This document shows, piece after piece, positions 17,938 through 26,365 of a DNA stretch of 64,000 nt. Under the pieces are notes generated by a model. The model had not been told where the DNA came from. It did no database searches and saw nothing but the letters and a program-made list of their open reading frames with translations. The stretch lies in assembly GCA_009733745.1 (NCBI GenBank), contig WNWL01000002.1, positions 620,001 to 684,000 of the forward strand, read 5' to 3'. The translations under genes and the position numbers were made by a program. Within the stretch, counting starts at the first letter, position 1. The number at the start of each line of letters is the position of its first letter. Source of the stretch: Oceanobacillus sp. HTM 045 (GTDB taxonomy: Bacteria > Pseudomonadota > Alphaproteobacteria > Rhodobacterales > Rhodobacteraceae).

Positions 17938-19721
17938 GCCGCCTGCCTTCTGACCCGGTGTCCCGGCGTCACCTCGACGAGCGGCGGCGCGGTGCCCGAG
18001 TAGGCGAACGGCTCCGGCCACGACTCCGGCTTGCCGGCCCCGGCCGCGACCAGCTTGAGGTCGAGCTTCTGGTTGCAGTCCGGATCGGGCGAGGCGGCCA
18101 TCAGGGCCTTGGTGTAAGGATGGCGAGGATCGCCGAACACCGTCTCCGCGGGTCCTTCCTCGACGACATGACCGCGCCGCATGACCGCGACCCTGTCGGC
18201 CAGCCGGGCGACGACGGCGAGATCGTGACTGATGAAAAGGTAGGAGAGCCCCATCTCCTCTTTCAGTTCCTCGAGCAGGTCGAGCACCTCGGCCTGCACT
18301 GAAACGTCCAGCGCGGATGTCGGCTCGTCGCAGACAAGCAGCTCCGGCTGGAGCGCAAGGGCACGCGCAATCGCGATCCGCTGCCGCTGGCCGCCGGAAA
18401 AGGCGTGGGGGAACCGGCCGAGATGGGAGGGTGCGAGACCGACTCGCCGCATCAGGTTCGCCGCGCGATCCTTCCGCTCCTTCCGGCTGCAGATACCGTG
18501 GATCAGGAGCGGTTCAGTCAGGATGTCCATGACACTCATGCGCGGGCTCAGCGCCGCGTAGGGGTCCTGGAAGACCATCTGCGCCTTGCGCCGGAAGGCG
18601 TCGAGTTCCCCGCCTTTGAGCGACGGAATATCCAGCACCACGCCGTCGCGCCCGCGGAATGTCATCACGCCACCGGGGTCGGGGCATTCCGCACGCAGCA
18701 TCAGCTTCGCCACGGTCGACTTTCCCGAGCCGGATTCACCGACCACCGCGACGGTCTCGCCCCGGCCGACGGCGAGCGAGAAGTCAGCCAGCGCCTGCAC
18801 CGGCGGATCGGGTGGGCCGAAACTGCGCGACCGGCCCGGATAGGTCTTGTTCAGGTTCCGCACCGTGACGATCGCGTCGTCGGGCATCGGTGTACGGGTG
18901 GGCATGGTATCGGGCACATGCGGGGCCGCCTCGATCAGGGCCCTTGTATAGGCGTGGCCCGGTTGGTGAAGCACCTCGCGCACCGGCCCGGCCTCCATGA
19001 TCCTGCCACGGCGCATGACCACCACGCGGTCGGCCATGTTCGCGACGACGCCGAGGTCGTGCGTGATCATGATGACCGCCATCCGGTGATCGCGCTGAAG
19101 CCGTGTGATCAGGTCGAGGACCTGCGCCTGCGTCGTCACGTCGAGCGCCGTTGTCGGCTCGTCCGCGATGACGAGCCGCGGGTTGGCAATCATGGCCATG
19201 GCGATGACGGCCCTTTGGCGAAGGCCGCCCGAGAGCTCGAAGGGATAGGCCCGCCACGCCCGTTCCGGGTCGGGGAAGCCGACCTCCCCGAACATGTCCA
19301 GCACCCTGCCCTTGCAGGCCGAGCCGGAGATGCTCTCGTGGACGCGCAGCATCTCTTCCACCTGGTCACCGACGGTATGGAGCGGCGAGAGCGCGCTCAT
19401 CGGTTCCTGGAAGATCATCGAGATCGATGTACCGCGAAGCGCGCGCAGTTCCCGGCGGGTGCATCTGAACAGGTCGCAATGCCCGCCCTTGCCCGACCGG
19501 AACATCGCCCGCCCGCCGGACACCCCGGCGCCCCGCGGCAGCAGTCCCATCAGGGCCTTGCCGGTGAGCGTCTTGCCGGAGCCGGACTCGCCGACCACCG
19601 CCACGACCTCTCCCGGCGACACGGTGAAGCTCACCCCGTCCACCACGTTGGTCGAGATGCCGGGCCTGCCAAAGCAGATGGACATGTCTTCCACCGAGAG
19701 TAGCGGTGCGTCCGCCGTCAT
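17934..19721 (-). CDS. Fused double ABC ATPase (OppDF / YejF type)
   Basis: A 595-residue protein with two complete nucleotide-binding domains. The first has Walker A GESGSGKT, a signature FELSGGLRQR and Walker B ADEPTTALD. The second has GESGSGKST, FSGGQRQRIAIARA and CDEPTSALD. Each is followed by an oligopeptide-type C-terminal extension (QPGHAYTRALIEAAP and DPRHPYTKALMAASP). The start at 19721 has GAGGG in front. It energises the two-permease importer encoded downstream. The first signature reads LSGGL where LSGGQ or LSGGM is more common. Confidence 0.93.
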   Translation of the reverse strand: MTADAPLLSVEDMSICFGRPGISTNVVDGVSFTVSPGEVVAVVGESGSGKTLTGKALMGLLPRGAGVSGGRAMFRSGKGGHCDLFRCTRRELRALRGTSISMIFQEPMSALSPLHTVGDQVEEMLRVHESISGSACKGRVLDMFGEVGFPDPERAWRAYPFELSGGLRQRAVIAMAMIANPRLVIADEPTTALDVTTQAQVLDLITRLQRDHRMAVIMITHDLGVVANMADRVVVMRRGRIMEAGPVREVLHQPGHAYTRALIEAAPHVPDTMPTRTPMPDDAIVTVRNLNKTYPGRSRSFGPPDPPVQALADFSLAVGRGETVAVVGESGSGKSTVAKLMLRAECPDPGGVMTFRGRDGVVLDIPSLKGGELDAFRRKAQMVFQDPYAALSPRMSVMDILTEPLLIHGICSRKERKDRAANLMRRVGLAPSHLGRFPHAFSGGQRQRIAIARALALQPELLVCDEPTSALDVSVQAEVLDLLEELKEEMGLSYLFISHDLAVVARLADRVAVMRRGHVVEEGPAETVFGDPRHPYTKALMAASPDPDCNQKLDLKLVAAGAGKPESWPEPFAYSGTAPPLVEVTPGHRVRRQAA

Positions 19722-19823
19722 CTGTCCCTCGCTGCCCGCGCACCGGCCCCGCAAACGCGGAGGCCGGGGGCAGGATGCCCGAGCCATTCCGCCCCCGCAA
19801 GCGCATCGGCGCGATAGAGGCAG

Positions 19824-20621
19824 TCACAATCGCGGGGCTTCCGGGGCGAAATCGACCTCGCGGGATATGGCTGCCATTGCCGCGACCGCGGCGTAGTCAT
19901 CGCCGTTCGCCGGCAGGACCGACACCGGGATGGCCGGGTGAGGCTCCTGCTCGGCGCAGGCGGCCGCAAGCGCGGCGACGAGGGCAGATCGGCGCGAGGC
20001 TTCTGCCGGGGCAGTAATGAAGGGGAGCGCGGGGCATTCGGCGCTCCAGCCCGCGACTTCGAGCGCAGCCGCGGCTTCCGGCTCGAACCTGCGGAACAGC
20101 TCCCAGCTCACGCAGTCGATTGCCGCGATGTTGGCAGCTCCCGACGCGACTGCGCGGGCGGACATCCTGTGGCCGCCCGTGACCATCGCGCGCGAGAAAA
20201 ACGGTCCATCTGAGGCAGGCAAGCCCGCAATCGCATGGGCGAGAGCGTTGAAGCCGGACTGAGATTGCCAGTCGTTCACGGCGACTCGCGCGCCGCGCAG
20301 GTTTGCCAACCCATCACCGCCAGCGCCCCTCCGGACCACGAAGGCCGACCGGTAGGTCCCCGGGCCGCAGCCTTCCGCCGAATAGGTCGGTCGCGCCACG
20401 ACCTCGGATGAACCGCAGAGCCCCAGCACGAACGGATATCCGCAGGTCTGGCCGAGGACGAGATCCGGCGCGCTCCAGTCCGCCGCGAGGTCTTCCGCAC
20501 GGGACAGCGCGACCGGCGCATCGATGCCGGCCGTGGCGAGATGCCGGCGGACCGACGCCCAGAACGCATCGTTCGCCGACCTGACCTCCGGCCAGTCATA
20601 CATTGGCAAGGTCGCGCGCAT
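19824..20621 (-). CDS. PhnD/SsuA-like periplasmic-binding-fold protein without signal peptide
   Basis: A 265-residue protein of the PhnD/SsuA/transferrin-like fold (LRGARVAVNDWQSQSGFNALAHAI and AAIDCVSWELFRRFEP are typical). The ATG at 20621 has AGGGG five bases upstream. The N-terminus (MRATLPMYDWPEVRSANDAFW) has no signal peptide, so it is probably cytoplasmic or a sensor-like or enzyme derivative, not a classic ABC binding protein. It precedes the ABC operon by 102 bases on the same strand and may be its first gene. No phosphonate genes lie nearby. Confidence 0.78.
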   Translation of the reverse strand: MRATLPMYDWPEVRSANDAFWASVRRHLATAGIDAPVALSRAEDLAADWSAPDLVLGQTCGYPFVLGLCGSSEVVARPTYSAEGCGPGTYRSAFVVRRGAGGDGLANLRGARVAVNDWQSQSGFNALAHAIAGLPASDGPFFSRAMVTGGHRMSARAVASGAANIAAIDCVSWELFRRFEPEAAAALEVAGWSAECPALPFITAPAEASRRSALVAALAAACAEQEPHPAIPVSVLPANGDDYAAVAAMAAISREVDFAPEAPRL

Positions 20622-20718
20622 CCGCCCCTCCGCAATCTGCCCGGGCGGTGAGACTGGTGGCAAAGCCCCTCAAATTCAAAGGAATAATGGCGCCCCGTCC
20701 CGCACCGGACAGTTTCAA

Positions 20719-20733
20719 TTAACCATGTCTTAA
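20719..20733 (+). promoter_or_regulatory. CtrA-type box TTAA-N7-TTAA
   Basis: Two TTAA half sites (20719-20722 and 20730-20733) with exactly seven bases between them form a perfect consensus for the alphaproteobacterial cell-cycle regulator CtrA. It lies 42 bases before the ATG of the peptidoglycan-binding protein and about 100 bases before the divergent ABC operon start. Control of the cell-wall gene is the likelier function. The match is seen; binding is inferred. Confidence 0.65.
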
Positions 20734-20774
20734 TGATGGTGAATGATCATCCCGGAAATGACGCACCCGATTAG

Positions 20775-21575
20775 ATGAACGAGGCTGGCATGGTCCAGAA
20801 AGTGTCATTCCCCGTCGTTTCCGGCCCATTCGGCACGACGAGGGAGATGGCGAAGCGAACCGCGGCTGCGCCGCGAGGCGTCGTTATCGCCCTGTTCGCG
20901 CTCTGCTGGGTCGCTGCCGCGTTTGGCGCGGGTTCCTTCCTCGCGTCGGCCCCGACAGGTCCCGACGTTATTACGATGGCTGAACCGGTCCTCGCGGTGA
21001 GGACGCCCGGGATCGGGGCGCCCGAGGCCGACCCACCGCCACGACTTGCAATGAACCCCGACCCCGCGATCCCCGTGGTGCCGGAGATCAGGCTCTTGGA
21101 TGCACACCCCGTCAGCCCGCGCCCTGGCACGCCGGAGGACTTGCGCATCGCCGCGGCCGTGGCGGAGGACGCGCTCGGGTTAGGCCCGAGGCAACGCCGG
21201 GCGGTGCAGCAACGCCTGAAGTTGCTCGGTCATGATCCGGGTGGCGTCGACGGGGTGTTCGGAACGTCCACTCGCGCGGCGATCGTCGACTGGCAGATGA
21301 AGGAAGGGCTCGTTCCGACCGGTTTCCTCGCGCCGGAGGAGCATCGCCTGCTCAGGGCGCGCTACAATCATCGGCTGCGAACCTGGCGCGCGCAGCACTC
21401 GCGCCTGCGCCGCGCCGAGGTATTGCATTTCGCTTTGATCGCCCCGCCTCCGCCACCGGACCGGTGCGCGCGACGCAGTGACGGAAGCGTCATCGGGCGG
21501 CGGACCCTGCTCTGCGACCTGCGCGGAATGGGGGAGGGCGTCGTCGGGTTCGTGAAGGGATTGGGCACGCTCTGA
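20775..21575 (+). CDS. Membrane-anchored peptidoglycan-binding domain protein
   Basis: A 266-residue protein with a cytoplasmic basic start, one membrane helix (about residues 34-55, VVIALFALCWVAAAFGAGSF), a Pro-rich linker, and a PG_binding_1 domain (about 135-195: RRAVQQRLKLLGHDPGGVDG, then FGTSTRAAIVDWQ). It should face the periplasm and touch the wall. An alternative ATG lies at 20790. A perfect CtrA box lies just upstream, suggesting cell-cycle timing. The C-terminal tail (about 200-266) has no recognised domain and contains two cysteines (PDRCARRSDG and TLLCDL). Confidence 0.82.
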   Translation: MNEAGMVQKVSFPVVSGPFGTTREMAKRTAAAPRGVVIALFALCWVAAAFGAGSFLASAPTGPDVITMAEPVLAVRTPGIGAPEADPPPRLAMNPDPAIPVVPEIRLLDAHPVSPRPGTPEDLRIAAAVAEDALGLGPRQRRAVQQRLKLLGHDPGGVDGVFGTSTRAAIVDWQMKEGLVPTGFLAPEEHRLLRARYNHRLRTWRAQHSRLRRAEVLHFALIAPPPPPDRCARRSDGSVIGRRTLLCDLRGMGEGVVGFVKGLGTL

Positions 21576-21662
21576 TCCCTCCCGCGATGGATGGTTCGTG
21601 GGCGGCTGGAATCCGAGCGAGCGGGACTTGGAGTGTCGGCCCCGGCCGCTATCATCCCGCCC

Positions 21663-24074
21663 ATGCCGGTGCCGCTTCCCTCCCCTTTCGCCGAATGGTT
21701 TGCCGGTCGCGGCTGGCAGCCGCATCCCCACCAGGTTGCGATGTTCGCCCCGGCGGAAGAAGGCGCATCGCGCCTGCTCGTCGCACCGACCGGCGGCGGC
21801 AAGACGCTGGCCGGGTTCCTGCCCTCCCTCGTCGAGCTGAGCGGGGGCTGCCACGCGGGGCTGCACACCCTCTATGTTTCGCCCCTCAAGGCCCTCGCCG
21901 CGGACATGCGCCGCAACCTCACCGGTCCGGTCGCGGAAATGGATCTGCCGATCCGGATCGAGGACCGGACCGGCGACACGTCGAGCCACGCCAAGCGAAG
22001 GCAGCGCGCCGACCCGCCGCACATCCTCCTGACGACGCCGGAATCGCTGGCGATCCTCCTCTCCCAGCCCGAAGCGCCGCGGTTCTTCGCGGGGCTGGAA
22101 CGCGTGATCGTCGACGAGATACACGCGCTGGCGGGCAGCAAGCGCGGCGACCAGCTTGCACTCTGCCTCGCCCGCCTCGCGACGCTCGCACCGCGCCATC
22201 GGCGTGTCGCATTGTCGGCAACCGTGGAGGATCCCGCCGCCCTCGGCGACTGGCTGGCGCGGAAGCCGGGCACCGCCGAGATCATCCAGGCCGACCCGGG
22301 CCCTCCCGCCGACATCGCCATGATTGACGGCGCGGGAACGCCGCCCTGGGCCGGCCAGGGCGGGCGCTACGCGGTCCAGGCCGTGATGGAGGAGATCCGG
22401 CGGGTCCGATCCGCCATCGTGTTCATCAACACTCGCGCTCAGGCCGAGCTGTTCTTCCGCGCGCTCTGGCAGGTCAACGAAGACAACCTGCCCATCGGCC
22501 TGCACCACGGGTCCCTCGCCCGCGAGGCACGGCAACGGGTGGAAGCGGCAATGGCCGCGGGCGAATTGCGCGCCGTGGTGGCCACCGGCTCGCTCGACCT
22601 CGGGCTCGACTGGGGCGACGTGGACCTCGTGATCCAGGTCGGCGCGCCGAAGGCGGTCAAGCGGCTCGTCCAGCGCATCGGCCGGGCAAACCACCGCTAC
22701 GACGCGCCGTCGCGCGCCCTGCTCGTTCCCGCCAACCGGTTCGAGGTGCTCGAATGCCGCGCCGCCCTCGATGCCGTGGCGGAGGACGCCCTCGACGGCG
22801 AGACGCTGACACCCGGTGGCCGGGATGTGCTCTGCCAGCATATCCTGCTGATGGCATGCGCCGGCCCGTTCCACGCGGATGCGCTCTTTGGCGAAGTCAC
22901 ATCGGCCGGGCCGTACCGCGCGCTCGACCGCGAGGCCTTCGACGCCTGCCTGTCTTACTGCGCGACCGGCGGCTACGCTTTGCGCGCTTACGACCAGTGG
23001 CAGCGGTTGATGCAGCAGCCGGACGGTCTCTGGCGCCTCCGCGATCCGCGTTCGGCGAGCCGGATACGGATGAACGCGGGCACCATCGTCGGCACGGAAA
23101 CCGTGAATGTCCAACTCGGCCGCGGCCCGAAGCTGGGCGAGGTGGAGGAGGACTTCGCGGCACAACTTTCCCCGGGAGAGACCTTCCTGATCGGCGGCGA
23201 AGTCGTCGAGTACGAAGGGATGCGCGAGATGTCGGTGCAGGTCCGCCGCGCGCCGGGGCGTGAGCCGAAGATCGCGGTGTTCATGGGCACGAAACTCGCG
23301 ACCTCCGTCCAGTTGTCGGAACGGATCGTCGGTATCATGTCCCGGCGCGAGGAATGGGCCGCCCTGCCCGAGCCGGTCCGCAACTGGCTGGAATTCCAGG
23401 CGGACATTTCGGAACTGCCGACGCTGGACGAGATGCTGGTGGAGACCTTCCCGCGCGGCGACCGGTGGTTCCTCGCCGCCTACGGTTTCGCGGGGCGGAA
23501 CGCGATGCAGACGCTCGGGCTGCTTGTCACCAAGCGGATGGAGGACGCGCGGCTGGCGCCGCTCGGTTTCCTCGCCACCGACTACGCCCTGCTCGTCTGG
23601 GGGCTCGACCCGGTGGACGACCCGGCACCGCTGTTCGACGCGCGCGGCCTGCGCGAAGGACTGGAGACGTGGCTGGCCGGAAACCAGGTGATGAAACGCA
23701 CGTTCCGGAATGTCGCGATCGTGGCTGGCCTGATCGACCGGCGGCTGCCGGGGCACCGCAAGACCGGCAAGCAGGCGACCTTCTCGTCCGACATCCTCTA
23801 CGACACGTTGCGGAAATATGACCCCGGCCACCTGCTGCTTCAGGTCACGCAGGAGGAGGCGCGGCGCGGGCTCGTCGATTTCGGGCGGATCGAGGAAATG
23901 CTGGCGCGGTACGGCGGGCGCGTCCGCCATGTCCGTGCGCCGCATGTGACACCGCTCGCCGCGCCGCTCATGCTGGAGGTGGGCCGGGTATCCATCAAGG
24001 GCGCCGCGGAGGAACGCCTGCTCGACGAGGAAATGTCGATCCTCTCCGACGCGGGGTTGCCAAATGCATCTTAA
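21663..24074 (+). CDS. Ligase-associated DNA damage response DEXH-box helicase (Lhr family)
   Basis: An 803-residue SF2 helicase. Visible motifs are Q-motif region PHQ, Walker A APTGGGKT (about residue 43), motif Ia YVSPLKALAADM, motif II DEIH, motif III SATVEDP, motif IV VFINTR, motif V GSLDLGLDWGDVD and motif VI QRIGRANHR. The Lhr C-terminal domain follows. In many proteobacteria this helicase is encoded with an ATP-dependent DNA ligase, an exonuclease and PdeM. Here only PdeM is found (25202), one gene away. The ATG at 21663 (MPVPLPSPFAEWF) is preferred over an upstream GTG. Confidence 0.93.
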   Translation: MPVPLPSPFAEWFAGRGWQPHPHQVAMFAPAEEGASRLLVAPTGGGKTLAGFLPSLVELSGGCHAGLHTLYVSPLKALAADMRRNLTGPVAEMDLPIRIEDRTGDTSSHAKRRQRADPPHILLTTPESLAILLSQPEAPRFFAGLERVIVDEIHALAGSKRGDQLALCLARLATLAPRHRRVALSATVEDPAALGDWLARKPGTAEIIQADPGPPADIAMIDGAGTPPWAGQGGRYAVQAVMEEIRRVRSAIVFINTRAQAELFFRALWQVNEDNLPIGLHHGSLAREARQRVEAAMAAGELRAVVATGSLDLGLDWGDVDLVIQVGAPKAVKRLVQRIGRANHRYDAPSRALLVPANRFEVLECRAALDAVAEDALDGETLTPGGRDVLCQHILLMACAGPFHADALFGEVTSAGPYRALDREAFDACLSYCATGGYALRAYDQWQRLMQQPDGLWRLRDPRSASRIRMNAGTIVGTETVNVQLGRGPKLGEVEEDFAAQLSPGETFLIGGEVVEYEGMREMSVQVRRAPGREPKIAVFMGTKLATSVQLSERIVGIMSRREEWAALPEPVRNWLEFQADISELPTLDEMLVETFPRGDRWFLAAYGFAGRNAMQTLGLLVTKRMEDARLAPLGFLATDYALLVWGLDPVDDPAPLFDARGLREGLETWLAGNQVMKRTFRNVAIVAGLIDRRLPGHRKTGKQATFSSDILYDTLRKYDPGHLLLQVTQEEARRGLVDFGRIEEMLARYGGRVRHVRAPHVTPLAAPLMLEVGRVSIKGAAEERLLDEEMSILSDAGLPNAS

Positions 24075-24128
24075 TGTCACGCGGTCAGCGTGCTAGGCTC
24101 CAGCTATTCATCAACTGGGGAGTGTTTA

Positions 24129-25124
24129 ATGAACACCCATTCCGCCCGGCTCGGCCTTGCGGCCGCCGCCCTCCTTTTTGCCTTTCCAGCAAGCGCTCAG
24201 ACCATTCCGCCGCTGGAAGTCCCGTCCTCGGCCTCCTGCCCGGCCAAGATCGGCTCGGACAAGGTCGGCCTCGTGCTCGGCTGCTGGTGCGATCCGTCGG
24301 CCATGAAGGGCAGCGTCTGGGGCTCCGATCCCTACACGAACGACAGCTCCATCTGCGCCGCCGCCCTTCACTCGGGCGCCGTCTCGGCAGAGGGAGGGCC
24401 CGTCGTGGTGCAGGTCGCGCCCGGTGCGGACAAATACACCGGCTCCGACGCCAACGGCGTCAAGTCGAGCGACTACGGCTCGTGGCGCGCGTCGATCACC
24501 TTCGCCGAGATGGCGACGAGCATCTTCGGCACCGGCGGCGGCGGCCAGAGCCTGCTGACCTGCCCCTCCGCCGCCAACAAGTTCGCGGGCGACACCACCG
24601 AGATGTCCTGCGAGTGCCCGATGGGCAGCATGGCAGGCACCGTCTGGGGCACGGGCGTCTATACCGATGACAGCTCGGTCTGCGCGGCCGCTCTCCATGC
24701 CGGTGTCATCGGCAAGGATGGCGGGGCGGTCAGCATCGTCTTCGGCGGTCGGGTCGAGAGCTTCGAGGGCTCCGTGGCGAACGGCATCACCAGCAAGCCC
24801 TACGGCGCGTGGAACCGGACGTTCACCTTCGCGGGCGCGGCGGAAGCCTGCCCCTCGGCGGCGACGGAGATCCCGTCCGGCACCACGGAGGCGACGTGCA
24901 GCTGTGCGCCAAGCGCCACCGGCGGCACAGTCTGGGGAACCGGCGCCTATACCGATGACAGCTCGATCTGCGGCGCCGCGGTTCATGCGGGCGCGATCGG
25001 CGCCGATGGCGGCACCGTCACGGTGGTGATCGGGGGCCGGCGCGCCTCCTTCGACGGCTCGACCGCCAACGGGATCACGTCGCAGCCCTACGGCCCCTGG
25101 AACCGGTCTTTCACCTTCAAGTAA
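24129..25124 (+). CDS. Secreted protein with three tandem LCCL domains
   Basis: A 331-residue protein with a signal peptide (cleavage near ASAQ, residue 24), followed by three repeats of about 96-108 residues. Each repeat contains a Cys, the VWGxxxYTxDSSxCxAAxHxG block (near residues 62, 170 and 266) and a closing YGxW..F.F element. This is the LCCL fold known from Limulus factor C and cochlin and found sporadically in bacteria. It probably acts outside the cytoplasm in ligand or polymer binding. The ATG has GGGGAG upstream. Three copies in one small protein, and the location between two DNA repair genes, are unusual. Confidence 0.85.
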   Translation: MNTHSARLGLAAAALLFAFPASAQTIPPLEVPSSASCPAKIGSDKVGLVLGCWCDPSAMKGSVWGSDPYTNDSSICAAALHSGAVSAEGGPVVVQVAPGADKYTGSDANGVKSSDYGSWRASITFAEMATSIFGTGGGGQSLLTCPSAANKFAGDTTEMSCECPMGSMAGTVWGTGVYTDDSSVCAAALHAGVIGKDGGAVSIVFGGRVESFEGSVANGITSKPYGAWNRTFTFAGAAEACPSAATEIPSGTTEATCSCAPSATGGTVWGTGAYTDDSSICGAAVHAGAIGADGGTVTVVIGGRRASFDGSTANGITSQPYGPWNRSFTFK

Positions 25125-25140
25125 GGCGATACCGCCCTCT

Positions 25141-25172
25141 GCCCCCGCGGCGATGCCGCGGGGGCTTGCTTT
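25141..25172 (+). terminator. Terminator after the LCCL gene
   Basis: A perfect 11-bp GC stem (25141-25151 with 25155-25165), GAT loop, followed by TTGCTTTCC. It lies 17 bases after the stop, which indicates the LCCL gene is transcribed apart from pdeM. Confidence 0.75.
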
Positions 25173-25201
25173 CCCGCCACCGTTCGCGTTTCGTACCGGG
25201 G

Positions 25202-25876
25202 ATGGAATCCCTGACGATCTCGCTGGCCGGATCCCTGCTTGTCCCAAGGAACTCCGGCGCGCTGTGGTGGCCCGAGAAACGCACCCTCGTCGTCGCCGAC
25301 ATGCATCTCGGAAAATCCGCGCGACTGGCCCGTAACGGGTTGAATTTGCTTCCTCCCTTCGAAACGCGCGACACGCTGGAGCGGCTCGCGGCGGAGATCG
25401 CGGTGCTTGCGCCGCAGACGGTGGTCTGCCTCGGTGACAGTTTCGATGACATCGAGGCCGCGGAAGATGTCGCCGACGAGGTCGGCGAGGCACTCAACCC
25501 GCTCGCGGCAGGGCGGACATGGGTCTGGATCGCCGGCAACCACGACCCCGGCCCGGTGGACCTGCCCGGCACGCACCTGGCCGAACTGAGGTCCGGCGCG
25601 CTGGTCTTCCGCCACATCGCGGAGCGCGACGCGGCGCCCGGCGAGGTGTCCGGGCACTACCACCCGAAGGCGCGGCTGAGCGTCCGGGGGCGCAGCATCT
25701 CCCGGCGCTGCATGCTGGCGGATTCCCGGCGCGTGATCCTGCCCGCGTTCGGCACCTACACGGGCGGCCTCGATGCCCGCGACAAGGCATTCGACGCGCT
25801 GCTGGAACCGGATGCCTGTGCCGTCCTGATCGGGGAGACGGTGCGCTCCCTGCCCCGGTCTCGGCTGGCTGCGTGA
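25202..25876 (+). CDS. pdeM: Ligase-associated DNA damage response endonuclease PdeM
   Basis: A 224-residue calcineurin-like metallophosphoesterase. The metal-binding motifs are in order: DMHLGK (33-38), GDSFDD (about 82), GNHD (about 119) and GHYHP (about 158). This is the PdeM family member normally found beside the Lhr-type helicase, ligase and exonuclease in a DNA damage response cluster. The start at 25202 is chosen over an upstream ATG because the family begins near LTISLAGSLL. Transcription is probably separated from the helicase by the intervening LCCL gene and terminator. Confidence 0.9.
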   Translation: MESLTISLAGSLLVPRNSGALWWPEKRTLVVADMHLGKSARLARNGLNLLPPFETRDTLERLAAEIAVLAPQTVVCLGDSFDDIEAAEDVADEVGEALNPLAAGRTWVWIAGNHDPGPVDLPGTHLAELRSGALVFRHIAERDAAPGEVSGHYHPKARLSVRGRSISRRCMLADSRRVILPAFGTYTGGLDARDKAFDALLEPDACAVLIGETVRSLPRSRLAA

Positions 25877-25909
25877 CGCTGTTTCCGCGGCTCTGTCGCT
25901 CTGGTAGGA

Positions 25910-26365
25910 ATGGCAGTCATGAACACCCCGCGTGATCCCAACTTCGCGGCCCGAGTCCGCAAAAGCTTTGCACAGCAGGGGTTTATGACGCTGCTCGGCG
26001 CGGAGCTGGTTAGCGTGGAACCGGGTGTCGTGGAGATTTCCCTGCCGCTCCGCCCCGAGCTTTCGCAGCAGCACGGATACGCCCATGCGGGCGCTGCCTG
26101 GTCGATCGCGGACAGCGCCGCTGGATACGCGGCGATGTCGCTGATGGCGCCGGGGGACGGGGTGCTCACGGTCGAGATGAAGATCAACCTGCTCGCCCCA
26201 GCCGCCGGGGACCGCCTGCGCGCCGTGGGGCGGGTGGAACGGTCGGGGCGGCGTCTTACGGTGGTCAAGGCGGATGTCTTCGCCGAGGAGGCGGACAAGT
26301 CCACCCATGTCGCGACGACGCTCGGCACGATGATGACAATGCCGGGGATGGAGGAGCCCGGTTGA
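25910..26365 (+). CDS. PaaI-family hotdog thioesterase
   Basis: A 151-residue single-hotdog protein. The QQHGYAHAGAAWSIADSAAGYAAMS segment corresponds to the HGG..tlaD catalytic helix of PaaI-type acyl-CoA thioesterases, with HA in place of the usual HGG pair. The TVEMKINLLAPAAGDRL strand is conserved. A second ATG nine bases downstream (MNTPRDPN) is an equally good start. It is the first gene of a three-gene coupled unit with a GNAT and a GFA protein. Substrate unknown. Confidence 0.85.
   Translation: MAVMNTPRDPNFAARVRKSFAQQGFMTLLGAELVSVEPGVVEISLPLRPELSQQHGYAHAGAAWSIADSAAGYAAMSLMAPGDGVLTVEMKINLLAPAAGDRLRAVGRVERSGRRLTVVKADVFAEEADKSTHVATTLGTMMTMPGMEEPG

Noticed and set aside
21180-24080. A 966-codon open frame antisense to the helicase gene
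   Set aside because: The plus strand encodes a complete helicase with all motifs in order. The antisense frame is Arg/His/Gln-rich without any domain, as expected for GC-rich shadow frames.
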